Program-made: the position numbers and the translations under genes | Notes under the pieces: model-generated | What the model saw: the letters and a program-made list of their open reading frames with translations, nothing else | Database searches by the model: none | Told to the model about the DNA's origin: nothing | In this document: positions 18,418-27,508 of the stretch, piece after piece | Position numbering within the stretch: the stretch's first letter is position 1 | How the letters are laid out: the number at the start of each line of letters is the position of its first letter | NCBI RefSeq assembly: GCF_003545765.1 | Contig: NZ_QXIO01000008.1 | Coordinates: 1-64,000 of the forward strand | Direction of reading: 5' to 3' | Length of the DNA stretch: 64,000 nt | Origin: Colwellia sp. RSH04 | GTDB taxonomy: Bacteria; Pseudomonadota; Gammaproteobacteria; Enterobacterales; Alteromonadaceae

Positions 18418-19536
18418 ATGATATTTAGTTTCAAACAAAAATCAGACGTTAAAGCACTCGAAGATGAAATAGCTCAGTTAAAAGCAAAAACTCACGCTCT
18501 AGAAACAGAGCTTGAGCAATCAAAAAGCTATGCGTACTCTGATAATCAGAGACTAATATCAAAACAAGAAGAGTATGAAAATCAAAGCGAACTGAACAAG
18601 CTTTGGATGCAATCAGCAGATTTGATTAGTCATATTAGAGAAGCATTAGCTTCTTCATCAACTCAACTGCTAGATCACAGAGATAATTTTCAATCTTCAC
18701 ATGAACTTTTTGATCAAATCATTGGCATGTTGCAAAAAAACATTACATCGACTTCTCAAATAGCGTCAGATACACAAAAAGCGTCTGTTTCTGTCGATCA
18801 ATTGAAAACGGTTACTGCAGGCATTAATGATTTTGTTAATATTATTAAAGGTATTTCAGATCAAACCAATTTGCTGGCGTTAAATGCTGCGATAGAAGCT
18901 GCAAGGGCAGGAGAGCAAGGACGTGGTTTTGCAGTCGTTGCTGATGAAGTGCGAACCTTAGCCCAACGTTCTGCAGAAGCGTCGAATGAAATTTCAAACT
19001 TAATTGATCAAGTGAATCAACAAATGACCGATGTCATTGATGGTATTCACCATGTTGGTACTAAAAGTGAGGAAATTAGTGTCAGTACTTCTTCAATTGA
19101 GGAAACGGCCAATAAAATAGTTAACATGTCACAAAACATGTATGGGGTAATTACTAACTCTACAGCTGATGCTTTTATTCAAACAGTTAAGATGGATCAT
19201 GTTGTATGGAAGCTTGAAGTTTATCAAGTCATGTTAGGCTTAACTGATAAGGTTATTGAAGACTTTGCTGATCATACCATGTGTCGTTTAGGTAAATGGT
19301 ACTATCACGGAGAAGGTGCAGATAAATACGCATCAATGAATGCTTTTAAACAGATAGACAGTCCTCATGCAGACGTTCACCGGTATGGTCTTGACGCTTT
19401 AAAGGCTTTTAATGCAGGTGACAATGAAAGTGTGGTTCAGAACTTAACTAAAATGGAAAATTCGAGTTTTAAGGTCATTGACTTGTTAAGTTCATTATCA
19501 AATGAAATCACTAAAGGTATTGCGTTTAACTCTTAA
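18418..19536 (+). CDS. Soluble methyl-accepting chemotaxis protein with CZB domain
   Basis: A 372-residue cytoplasmic chemoreceptor. No membrane helix is present. Residues about 10-65 form a coiled coil, the signalling hairpin tip is at about 145-175 with the conserved [20 protein letters not shown] core (approximate), and the C-terminus is a chemoreceptor zinc-binding domain. The expected three-His, one-Cys zinc site is present: H261, C289 in MCRLGKWY, H317 and H321. In other bacteria such receptors respond to zinc, pH or hypochlorous acid through this cysteine. It is monocistronic with its own hairpin after it. Confidence 0.93.
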   Translation: MIFSFKQKSDVKALEDEIAQLKAKTHALETELEQSKSYAYSDNQRLISKQEEYENQSELNKLWMQSADLISHIREALASSSTQLLDHRDNFQSSHELFDQIIGMLQKNITSTSQIASDTQKASVSVDQLKTVTAGINDFVNIIKGISDQTNLLALNAAIEAARAGEQGRGFAVVADEVRTLAQRSAEASNEISNLIDQVNQQMTDVIDGIHHVGTKSEEISVSTSSIEETANKIVNMSQNMYGVITNSTADAFIQTVKMDHVVWKLEVYQVMLGLTDKVIEDFADHTMCRLGKWYYHGEGADKYASMNAFKQIDSPHADVHRYGLDALKAFNAGDNESVVQNLTKMENSSFKVIDLLSSLSNEITKGIAFNS

Positions 19537-19557
19537 CTCAATAAAAAACTGGTTGTT

Positions 19558-19583
19558 ACCACTTAACTGTGAAGTTAAGTGGT
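19558..19583 (+). terminator. Hairpin after CZB chemoreceptor
   Basis: Perfect 11-bp stem ACCACTTAACT (19558-19568) with 19573-19583 and a GTGA-type 4-base loop. Only a short T-rich stretch follows, so termination is probable but not certain. Confidence 0.65.
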
Positions 19584-19680
19584 TTATTCACATTTGCTAA
19601 CTGTTAATCACTGCCAATCTCCTTATACTCCATGCTAACATCAGTATCGATTAGTCAGATTTATTTTAAACGGAAGAAGA

Positions 19681-20484
19681 ATGTCGTTAATTAAAAAATA
19701 TTGTCCCTTGTTAGTTTTGTCAGCACTTAGCTGTTTCTCATTGACTAGTTATGCTGATGGCTTAACTGATCTAAACCGTGCTTTAAGTCAATTGAGTGGT
19801 AATTCTACGATTACAGCGACACTTGAAACGGCTTATAGTCAAAAGCGTGGTCGAAAGAAAGAAATTAAGACGACTAGTGGTTTTGCTCAAGTGTTTCTTG
19901 TGGACGCTCCAACAGGCTTACAAGTGACTTATTCAAATGATACGCTTTTAAAGCTTGAATCTGAAAGAGATGAGAAAGAAACAGACGAAGAAGTAAATAC
20001 CCCGACATTAAATGCGATTAATGATATTGAAGCAAGTGAATTAAGTAGCATGCTTTCTGCGGCATCAAATTTAAAGCGTTCGCTTATTAAAGCTGAGTTT
20101 ATTAATGAAGAAGAGATACAGTTTTCTGGGAGTAAAGCAAGAATACTGCATTTTGATTTACCTCTAGAGGCAATTATCACTAATAAAGAGGTTCGTGGGT
20201 ATGTTGATGACTTCAAAGGAAAATATAATATTACCATTGATGAGCAAGGTGTACCTTTACAAGCAAATTTAAGTTTTGAAGGCAAAGGCAGTATTTATTT
20301 GTTTTTCAAACTGTCAATTAATCAATCTCGTAAATATTTCTATCAAGTTGTTGACGACAGACTTGTAAATGTTAGGCAGGAGTTTGAAAGAAAGCAAAAG
20401 TCTACTTTTGATAAACGTGACTCTTCGGGTTATAAAACTTTGATTATCAGTGGTGATGCTGAACAGCTCGCTTATGAACGTTGA
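19681..20484 (+). CDS. Conserved periplasmic protein of unknown function
   Basis: A 267-residue protein with a clear signal peptide (cleavage near SYADG, about residue 26), hence periplasmic. The body is mostly beta and charged, with repeated patterns like lipid-carrier or LolA-type folds, but I cannot place it in a named family. A charged acidic stretch (DEKETDEE) lies at about residues 96-103. A good Shine-Dalgarno (GGAAGAAG) precedes the ATG. It stands alone; a 14-bp hairpin follows its stop. Function is unknown. Confidence 0.75.
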   Translation: MSLIKKYCPLLVLSALSCFSLTSYADGLTDLNRALSQLSGNSTITATLETAYSQKRGRKKEIKTTSGFAQVFLVDAPTGLQVTYSNDTLLKLESERDEKETDEEVNTPTLNAINDIEASELSSMLSAASNLKRSLIKAEFINEEEIQFSGSKARILHFDLPLEAIITNKEVRGYVDDFKGKYNITIDEQGVPLQANLSFEGKGSIYLFFKLSINQSRKYFYQVVDDRLVNVRQEFERKQKSTFDKRDSSGYKTLIISGDAEQLAYER

Positions 20485-20514
20485 TTGATAAAATCCCCCT
20501 ATTAAACTCATTGC

Positions 20515-20551
20515 AAAGCAAAACTGATTTGTTATTTATCAGTTTTGCTTT
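20515..20551. terminator. Long hairpin between unknown gene and TonB remnant
   Basis: Perfect 14-bp stem AAAGCAAAACTGAT (20515-20528) with 20538-20551 and a 9-base loop, between convergent units. No clear T run on either side; it may serve both directions. Confidence 0.6.
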
Positions 20552-20596
20552 AATGTTTTCGTTATTGAACAAATTATGTTACTGGCTCATTAGCGA

Positions 20597-21060
20597 TTAA
20601 AAAGCATAACGTACCGTTGCAGAAAAGCTTCTTCCTGGATCAATGACATCGTTTAAAGTTGATACATCTTTGTGGTTTGAGCCATTTAAGTATTGAACAT
20701 ATTCTTTATCTGCTAGGTTAGTTAACGCTAAGTTTACTGTTAAGTTGTCGGTAAAAACGTAGGTAGCTAATAAATCTATTGTACCGTAGCCTGCAATTTC
20801 AAGATTACCTTCATTTATTTTGTCCATGCGATCTGTCCAGTTGACAATGAGCTCTGTAGAGAGTGAGGCTTGCTCAAAACTAATGCCTGCAATACCTGAT
20901 AATAGTGTGATGCTATTGAGATATTCACCAGTATCATCATTTTCACCGTCTTGATAAGCCGCATTAGCAAAAACAGAGAAGTGATCATCTAAATGCCTTA
21001 GCGCAAATGAGTCAACCGTTAGGCGTTCATGTTTTGGTGAGCTACCACAAGACACACATT
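20597..21060 (-). pseudogene. TonB-dependent receptor, C-terminal remnant
   Basis: About 150 codons of the end of a TonB-dependent outer-membrane receptor: barrel strands including HFSVFANAAYQDGEN, the NLTVNLALTNLADKEY segment shared by TonB receptors, and the typical end PGRSFSATVRYAF with terminal Phe. Full receptors are four to six times longer, and there is no plug domain, TonB box or signal peptide. Reading upstream on this strand the homology stops at about 21045-21073, where sequence of a CobN-like gene on the other strand begins. It is therefore a 3' remnant left by a deletion, and an ATG at 21073 that could start it is fortuitous. Confidence 0.85.
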
Positions 21061-21061
21061 T

Positions 21062-22820
21062 GTTTAGTACCATGTTACAGATGTTAGGTGACGATTTTAC
21101 AAAAAGAGCTGCGGAGTATGAGCAATTAGCGGTCGATTTATTGTTAGCTAAAGAATACTGGGATAACTTTCAAGCGATTGCAGAAACCAAAAACTTGATG
21201 CTTGCACTAGGTGGAAATTACATACCGGTTAGTTATGGTAATGACCCTATTCGTAACCCCAATGCAGCACCGACAGGGAGAAATTTAATTGGTTTTAACC
21301 TTGCAAAAGTTCCGTCAAAAGAAGCTTATGATGCAGGTGTTACTTTGATGAATCAAACCATTGATGCTTGCCTTGAGAAGCATGGTAAATACCCTAAGAA
21401 ATTAGCTTTTTCTCTGTGGTCTTTAGAAACTATGCGTCACCAAGGAGCATTAGAAGCACAAATTCTACATGCATTAGGTTTGAAGCCTAAATGGAATAAG
21501 CAAGGTAATGTTATTGATACTGAAATTATTCCATACGCTGAACTAAAACGCCCACGTATTGACGTTGTTATTTCAGCAACGGGCTTATACCGCGATGCTT
21601 TTCCTAATGTGATGTTATGGTTAGCCAAAGCCATTGATAAAGTAGCTAAAGTGAAAGAAGACAATAACTTTGTCTATCGTAATGCGAATGCACTTAAAGC
21701 TAAGTTATTGGAAAAGGGAAAAACAGAAGCCGATGCTGATTATCTTTCATCAATTCGTATTTTCTCCAATGAAACAGGCAATTACGGGACAGGGTTAGCA
21801 AGTAGCTCGTTAGCCTCTGATACATAGGAAACCGATGATAAACTAGCTAATTTGTATTTAGATCGTATGGGCTTTGCATACGGTGCAGATGAAAGTCGCT
21901 GGAGTGAAAATGCTGCTAACACTCTGGGGGAGGGCGAAGGGCTTTATTCAAAGGTGTTATCGGGAACAGAGGGGGTAATTTTCTCTCGTTCTACTAACCT
22001 TTATGCCCTAATGACTAATGATGATCCTTTCCAATATTTTGGTGGTATCGGTTTAGCTGTTAGACACCTTGATGGTGCTACCCCTGAAATGTATGTTTCT
22101 AATTTACGCAAGAAAGATCAACTTAAAAGCCAAACCCTTGATGAGTTTGTTAATCAAAAAATGCGCAGTCGTTACTTTCATCCTCGTTGGATAAAAGCGA
22201 TGCAGGATTCGGGTTACGCTGGCGCAACGGCTATCCTAGATCGGATGAACAATATGTGGGGGGGAAGTGATGACACCTGAAGTAATACGTGACGATCAAT
22301 GGCAAGAGTTTTTTGATGTGTATGTTGAAGATAAATATCAAATGGACATGCGAGCGTTTTTTGAAGAACATAACGCTGAAAGTTTAACGCAAATTATTGA
22401 GCGTATGCTTGAGGCTGTTCGTAAAGGTTATTGGCAAGCTCATGAAGCGACGATTAAAAAAATGGTAGAGACTTACACTGAGATTGCCAGTGAATTTGAT
22501 GTTGCCACAGATAATGAGAAGTTCAATGACTATATGGATAGCAGTGCGGCGGGTTTTGGCTTAATGCCGTATCGAAAGCATTGGCTCAAGCGTTAGCACA
22601 ACCGCAAGTAACAACGCCTTTAGCACAAACACAGCAAGTTACCGGGCAAAAATTGGAAGAACAAGCTAAATCGGAGCCTATTGAAACCGATTACAGTATT
22701 TTGTATTGGCTAGCGTTGATTTTCTTCTGTGGGACTTGCTATGAGTATTTATTAGCAAAAAGAAAATACGTTGTTATGGAGCCTCAAGAGTTAGCAACAA
22801 CGTTGAAGCAAGCTGCATAA
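21062..22820 (+). pseudogene. CobN-like chelatase (possibly HmuS-like), decayed 3' half
   Basis: Remnant of a CobN/BchH-type large chelatase subunit, roughly 580 codons of an expected 1,200 or more; the N-terminal half is gone. Recognisable blocks include GGNYIPVSYGNDPIRNP and ETGNYGTGL. Three lesions break it: an in-frame TAG at 21825-21827 where the family context suggests a Trp codon; a frameshift at the seven-G tract 22258-22264; and a one-base loss near 22563, where restoring an A gives GLNAVSKALAQALAQPQ. The end has a membrane helix (ILYWLALIFFCGTCYEYLL) and a basic tail, as in membrane-anchored CobN relatives such as HmuS of heme uptake loci. Cobalamin versus heme function cannot be decided here. 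Confidence 0.85.
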
Positions 22821-22973
22821 CAGTGAATTATTAGACAAGTGTCAGTTAAATTTACAGTCCCTCAATGTTGATTTTGATAATTATATTAAAATCAATTGCT
22901 TAAGGTGTTGGTGTGAAATGTGCAAGGTGCATAGTAAATTTAATCTGTTGTGTGATTTTAAAAGGTAACTATT

Positions 22974-23483
22974 ATGAAAAAGTTGTTGTTAGTATCTATT
23001 ACTGCTGTCATGTTAATGTTTAGTGCTTGGTCAAATGCTGGTCTTATGACTGAACTAACCGAAGATACTTATATTACTTCAAATGGCTTAGATTGGACTT
23101 GGGCGTCAAAGTGGGGAACCGGTAGTACAGCCGCACCTGAACAGCCAACTTTTCATGTTGGTTGGAGATATGCAACTACCCAAGAGCTTGATTATTTATT
23201 TGAAAATTTAGTTAACCTATTTTTAAATTCTGGATCTCCTATTGAATCTACCGCTTTTTGGAATGATGAAAACCAAGTGGGTGTCAACCAAGGTGATCTT
23301 TCTGGTGGTTATATCATGTCTGGTGCCAATATTATGTCTTACGGGAATGGTTTGATTTGTACAGGCTCTACTCCTTGCGATACGTTTTACGTTAGAGAGC
23401 GCGTTGAGGTACCAGCACCAGCATCAATAGCATTATGGGCGCTTGCACTTGTTGCTTTACGTTCGGTTAGAAAGAAAACATAA
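22974..23483 (+). CDS. PEP-CTERM sorting domain protein
   Basis: A 169-residue exported protein. A signal peptide (about 1-22, ending near SNAGL) and a C-terminal sorting signal frame a small domain rich in Trp, Thr and Gly. The tail starts with VPAPASIALW (a PAP variant of the PEP motif), continues as a hydrophobic helix and ends in RSVRKKT, the layout recognised by exosortase. Proteins of this kind are usually surface or exopolysaccharide-associated. No exosortase lies in this window. The function of the middle domain is unknown. Confidence 0.85.
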   Translation: MKKLLLVSITAVMLMFSAWSNAGLMTELTEDTYITSNGLDWTWASKWGTGSTAAPEQPTFHVGWRYATTQELDYLFENLVNLFLNSGSPIESTAFWNDENQVGVNQGDLSGGYIMSGANIMSYGNGLICTGSTPCDTFYVRERVEVPAPASIALWALALVALRSVRKKT

Positions 23484-23531
23484 TGATTGTTATCATTTTA
23501 TTATGATTTAAACCCCATAGCGTTTAAATAC

Positions 23532-23569
23532 AAAAAGCCCGATGAATACTATTATTCATCGGGCTTTTT
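23532..23569. terminator. Bidirectional terminator, PEP-CTERM gene / sdaA
   Basis: Perfect 16-bp stem (23532-23547 with 23554-23569) with A tract on the left arm and T tract on the right arm, between convergent genes, so it works in both directions. Confidence 0.92.
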
Positions 23570-23597
23570 ATTGATTTATTTATTGATGTGTTAGGTA

Positions 23598-24974
23598 TTA
23601 ACACTCAATAATATTAACGGCTAAACCACCACGAGATGTTTCTTTATATTTAGTTTTCATATCATTACCCGTTTCCCACATGGTTTTAATGACTTTATCT
23701 AATGAGACTTTTTGCGTACCAGTACCACGAAGAGCTAAACGAGCTGCGTTAATTGCTTTGACTGAGCCCATTGCATTTCGTTCGATACAAGGTACTTGAA
23801 CAAGGCCTCCTACAGGGTCGCACGTTAATCCTAAGTTATGCTCCATGCCTATTTCAGCCGCATTTTCTACCTGTGATGGCGAACCACCTAAAATTTCTGC
23901 TAATGCACCCGCTGCCATTGAACAAGCAACACCGACTTCACCTTGACAGCCCACTTCAGCGCCAGAAATTGAAGCATTGGTTTTATATAAAATACCAATA
24001 GCAGCAGCAGTTAATAGATAACGAATACAGTCGTCATCGCTGACAGGTTTTACAAATTTATCGTAGTAACAGAGCACTGCAGGGATAATACCAGCAGCAC
24101 CATTTGTTGGAGCTGTTACAACACGGCTACCAGCAGCATTTTCTTCATTAACCGCCATAGCAAATAGATTTACCCAATCCATTGCGGTTAGCGGGTCACT
24201 TGATTTTTCAACCATTAAGCCGCGATGAAGTGCAGGCGCTCTACGGTTTACTTTTAAACCTCCAGGTAAAATCCCCTCAGTGGTTATGCCACGTTCAACA
24301 CTGCTTTTCATGGCATGCCAAATTTCGATTAATTTAGTGCGAATTGTGGCTTCATCATTTAAGCACTTTTCATTGTTCATCATTATGGTAGAAATACTTA
24401 AACCATGCTCTTTTGCTTGTTGCAAAAGCTCTTCAGCACTTGAAAAAACATGTGGTCTTTTGATGTTGTTGTGCAATGAAAGTGCTTTGTCTTTTTCTTT
24501 TTCAAAATCACAATCTTCAACAATAAAACCACCACCGATAGAGTAATAGGTTTTTTCAGAAATTAATTCATCATTTTGATAAGCAAATAATGTCATGGCA
24601 TTAGCATGCGCGGGCAAGGTTTTTCTATGATGATAAATGATGGCGTCATCTTTAGGGAAGCTGACTTCATGACAACCATCAAGACTTATTTTCTGTGAGC
24701 CAATTACATTTTCTAGAATTTGTTCGATAGACTCAACCGGAATCGTTTCTGGAGCTTGACCAGAAAAACCTAAAATAACGGCTTTACCCGTACCATGCCC
24801 AATACCTGTCTGACCCAAAGAGCCGAATAACTCACACTTTACTCTATCAACGTTATTTAATAGTTTTTTTTCAATTAAATCATCGACAAAAAGTTTCGCT
24901 GCTTTCATTGGGCCAACGGTATGGGAACTAGACGGGCCAATACCAATTGAGAACATATCAAATACACTGATCAT
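23598..24974 (-). CDS. sdaA: L-serine ammonia-lyase (iron-sulfur)
   Basis: A 458-residue enzyme deaminating L-serine to pyruvate and ammonia with an oxygen-labile [4Fe-4S] cluster. The N-terminal domain carries [15 protein letters not shown] (residues about 10-24). Cluster cysteines are seen in the C-terminal domain: [18 protein letters not shown] and QVPCIERN. Length equals the single-chain SdaA/SdaB type. It is transcribed in the same direction as nudL and pabB but separated from nudL by 310 bases, so it probably has its own promoter there. Confidence 0.96.
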   Translation of the reverse strand: MISVFDMFSIGIGPSSSHTVGPMKAAKLFVDDLIEKKLLNNVDRVKCELFGSLGQTGIGHGTGKAVILGFSGQAPETIPVESIEQILENVIGSQKISLDGCHEVSFPKDDAIIYHHRKTLPAHANAMTLFAYQNDELISEKTYYSIGGGFIVEDCDFEKEKDKALSLHNNIKRPHVFSSAEELLQQAKEHGLSISTIMMNNEKCLNDEATIRTKLIEIWHAMKSSVERGITTEGILPGGLKVNRRAPALHRGLMVEKSSDPLTAMDWVNLFAMAVNEENAAGSRVVTAPTNGAAGIIPAVLCYYDKFVKPVSDDDCIRYLLTAAAIGILYKTNASISGAEVGCQGEVGVACSMAAGALAEILGGSPSQVENAAEIGMEHNLGLTCDPVGGLVQVPCIERNAMGSVKAINAARLALRGTGTQKVSLDKVIKTMWETGNDMKTKYKETSRGGLAVNIIEC

Positions 24975-25284
24975 TATTTTTACCTATATTTTTCGCAAGG
25001 CGATATCTTAATTGATGAGCTGTTATCATCTTAAATGAAAGTGTAGTCGCTTTCTTAATTATGATTGCAGCTTGTTAATTTAACATAACAACAGTTTTTC
25101 CTTGATTACTTATCAAGTACGGCATATTTAGGTATATCCGAATATAAACTGCTTTAGATGTCTTTGTGTGAAATTATAATCGGTAATTCTAGCTGAATTA
25201 ATTCTGTTTGAAAAACAAAATAATATATAAAAGCCGCTAAGATATAACCAAAGGCTATGGGAAAGCTAAAACTAATGAGTGAAA
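24975..25284. other. sdaA upstream region, 310 bases
   Basis: AT-rich non-coding DNA between nudL and sdaA, both read leftward. A short imperfect inverted repeat GAAAG...CTTTC lies at about 25037-25053 and could be an operator or weak hairpin. No ORF, tRNA or riboswitch fold was recognised. It most likely holds the sdaA promoter and leader. Confidence 0.5.
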
Positions 25285-25869
25285 TTACTTAATATGCGAA
25301 ATGAGATCTTTAAGCATTACGGCCGTTGCACCCCAGATATTGTAATGCTTATAGGGAAGGAAATGAATATTGTGTTCTCTGCCATTCTTGCTAGCTTTTA
25401 CAATATGATGGTGATCAGTTGTTAGAAAGTGATGTAATGGCACATGAAATATTTCAGCGACTTCATTTTCATCAATACAGTAGGGCTGTGTTGTGTCCAC
25501 TATGCCAATAATAGGCGTGACATGATAACCACTAATGGTCTGATACGGAGATAACTGACCAATAATAGTTACCGCATCGGGTGATAGCCCTATCTCTTCT
25601 TCGGCTTCTCTTAATGCCGTTACGGTAAGTGATAAGTCTTCTGGCTCTGCTTTACCACCAGGAAAACTTACTTGTGAAGGGTGGTGTTTTAAATGGCTGG
25701 CTCTTTTGGTTAGTAGTACTTGTAAACCAATATCGTCACTTGTTGCCTGTGGCTCAACCAAGGCTATTAGGACTGCAGCTGACTTTAACGGTTTATCATG
25801 AAGGTAATTATGTTGTGAATCAGCAGGTTGCTGTAGGTTGTAGCGTAATAAAAATTCATCTTTTGTCAT
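25285..25869 (-). CDS. nudL: CoA pyrophosphatase, Nudix family (NudL/YeaB)
   Basis: A 194-residue Nudix hydrolase that cleaves coenzyme A and its derivatives to phosphopantetheine and 3',5'-ADP. The UPF0035-type motif LKHHPSQVSFPGGKAE (about residues 57-72) is followed by the Nudix box ending REAEEEIGL. It follows pabB by 43 bases in the same direction, the conserved order pabB-nudL-sdaA, and is probably co-transcribed with pabB. Confidence 0.94.
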   Translation of the reverse strand: MTKDEFLLRYNLQQPADSQHNYLHDKPLKSAAVLIALVEPQATSDDIGLQVLLTKRASHLKHHPSQVSFPGGKAEPEDLSLTVTALREAEEEIGLSPDAVTIIGQLSPYQTISGYHVTPIIGIVDTTQPYCIDENEVAEIFHVPLHHFLTTDHHHIVKASKNGREHNIHFLPYKHYNIWGATAVMLKDLISHIK

Positions 25870-25912
25870 GTGAAATTCCTTAAACTACGCGGCAAAACTA
25901 TCACCATTACCA

Positions 25913-27367
25913 TCACTCAGCTTCATCTTTAAGCTGGCTTAATATGGGTAATATCTTGTTCACTTTATCGTAAGTTTCTTGATATTCGCTCGTTACAGTC
26001 GAGTCAGCAACTAATCCACCGCCAGCCCAGCAATGAATGTTTTGTTTTTGTTGTTGGGCAATGAGGGTACGTATGGTAATGCTAGTATCCATCGTACCAC
26101 AGCTAGAAATATAACCGATAGAGCCGCAATAGACACTTCGCTTATGTGGCTCAAGCTCTTCTATTATTTCCATTGCTCTAATTTTTGGTGCACCAGTAAT
26201 TGAACCACCAGGAAAAGCATCTCGTAATAAATCACAGCCGTCTTTGTTTGCTTGCAGTCGTCCCTCAACGGTACTAACCAAATGATGAACCGCAGGAAAA
26301 CTTTCAATGTTGAATAGCTTAGGTACTTTTACTGAACCAGCAATACAGTTTTTACTCATATCATTACGCAGTAAGTCAACAATCATCAGGTTTTCAGCTC
26401 GATCTTTAGCTGAATGAGCTAGTGTATTGGCATTTTGCTTGTCTTCAGAAGCATTGTTACTTCTAGGCATTGTTCCTTTAATGGGTTTTGTTTGCACTCT
26501 ATCTTGTTGCAATTGCAAAAAACGTTCTGGAGAAACACTTAATATGGCAGCTTCAGGTATGCGGATAAAGGCTGAAAAGGGAGCCTTGTTTTCTGCCCGT
26601 AATGCTTTATAGGCAATAAATTCTTCACCTTGATACTGAGCAGTAAATCGTTGTGCTAAATTGATTTGATAACAATCACCACTGAGTAAATAATCTTGAA
26701 CTTGTTGAAATTTTTTCTTGTAATCTGTCTGTGTCATATTAGCTTGCCATTCGCTGGTTAAACTAAAAGAGTTTTTTGGCACATCAGATTCATACCATGC
26801 TCTGATGTCTATTGTTAGTTGCTTACGTTTAGTTTCAGGACAAATTAAATAGTATTTTTGTTGTTGATTATCAAAAACAATAGCTTGGCTATAAATGCCA
26901 ACAGCCATTTGTGGCAAGTTAATATCATCATTAGCTAAGTTGGGTAGCTTTTCAAAACGTCGGCCTAAATCATAAGCGAAGTAACCTACGCTGCCACCTA
27001 AAAAGGGGCTTTGGTTAATACTGGCTGAAGTAGGGGTTATTACACTAGCTTGAAGGGCTTTTATTAAATGTAGCGGATCGGCTTGGCTTGTTTCACTGTA
27101 TCCGTCATTCATACGTGTAATAAGGGTGCTAGTTCCCTGTGTTGTCAGTGTCATTTCAGGTTGCCATACTAAAATGTCAAAGCGACTATCAACATGATTA
27201 CTATTGCCTGAGTCTAGCCACATAGACCAAGGTAAAGTTGATAAAGGCGTAAATAGAGTGCAAGGAGAGCATTCGTTAAATACGGATATTTCTTCAATGG
27301 TTAACGTTAACGGGTAATTATTTGAAGAGATTAACGATTGACTAAAATACTTAGACTGAGAAGACAA
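25913..27367 (-). CDS. pabB: Aminodeoxychorismate synthase component I
   Basis: A 484-residue chorismate-binding enzyme that, with the glutamine amidotransferase PabA, makes 4-amino-4-deoxychorismate for folate. Motifs: the lysine in QTKPIKGTMPR (about residue 295), which in PabB attacks the chorismate ring, PGGSITGAPK and the C-terminal GGGLVADS. The N-terminal Trp-binding-type domain is present. It supports folate supply alongside thyA in this window. It is divergent from the fumarase gene, with 141 bases between the starts. Confidence 0.94.
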   Translation of the reverse strand: MSSQSKYFSQSLISSNNYPLTLTIEEISVFNECSPCTLFTPLSTLPWSMWLDSGNSNHVDSRFDILVWQPEMTLTTQGTSTLITRMNDGYSETSQADPLHLIKALQASVITPTSASINQSPFLGGSVGYFAYDLGRRFEKLPNLANDDINLPQMAVGIYSQAIVFDNQQQKYYLICPETKRKQLTIDIRAWYESDVPKNSFSLTSEWQANMTQTDYKKKFQQVQDYLLSGDCYQINLAQRFTAQYQGEEFIAYKALRAENKAPFSAFIRIPEAAILSVSPERFLQLQQDRVQTKPIKGTMPRSNNASEDKQNANTLAHSAKDRAENLMIVDLLRNDMSKNCIAGSVKVPKLFNIESFPAVHHLVSTVEGRLQANKDGCDLLRDAFPGGSITGAPKIRAMEIIEELEPHKRSVYCGSIGYISSCGTMDTSITIRTLIAQQQKQNIHCWAGGGLVADSTVTSEYQETYDKVNKILPILSQLKDEAE

Positions 27368-27508
27368 GGTTATAGTTACTCAAGTTATTCGCTGTTTTAA
27401 TGTTGACTATTAGCTGTTTACACTGGCAGCAAGGTCAATAGCAAGTTATTATGGTGTTAGTTTATTATAACTTTCAACTCAATAATATTAAAGCTAATAG
27501 AGAGCACT

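Noticed and set aside
21060-21073. ATG starts at the TonB/CobN junction as true gene starts
   Set aside because: Homology to both families begins only beyond these points and each lacks its N-terminal domains, so the ATGs are fortuitous.
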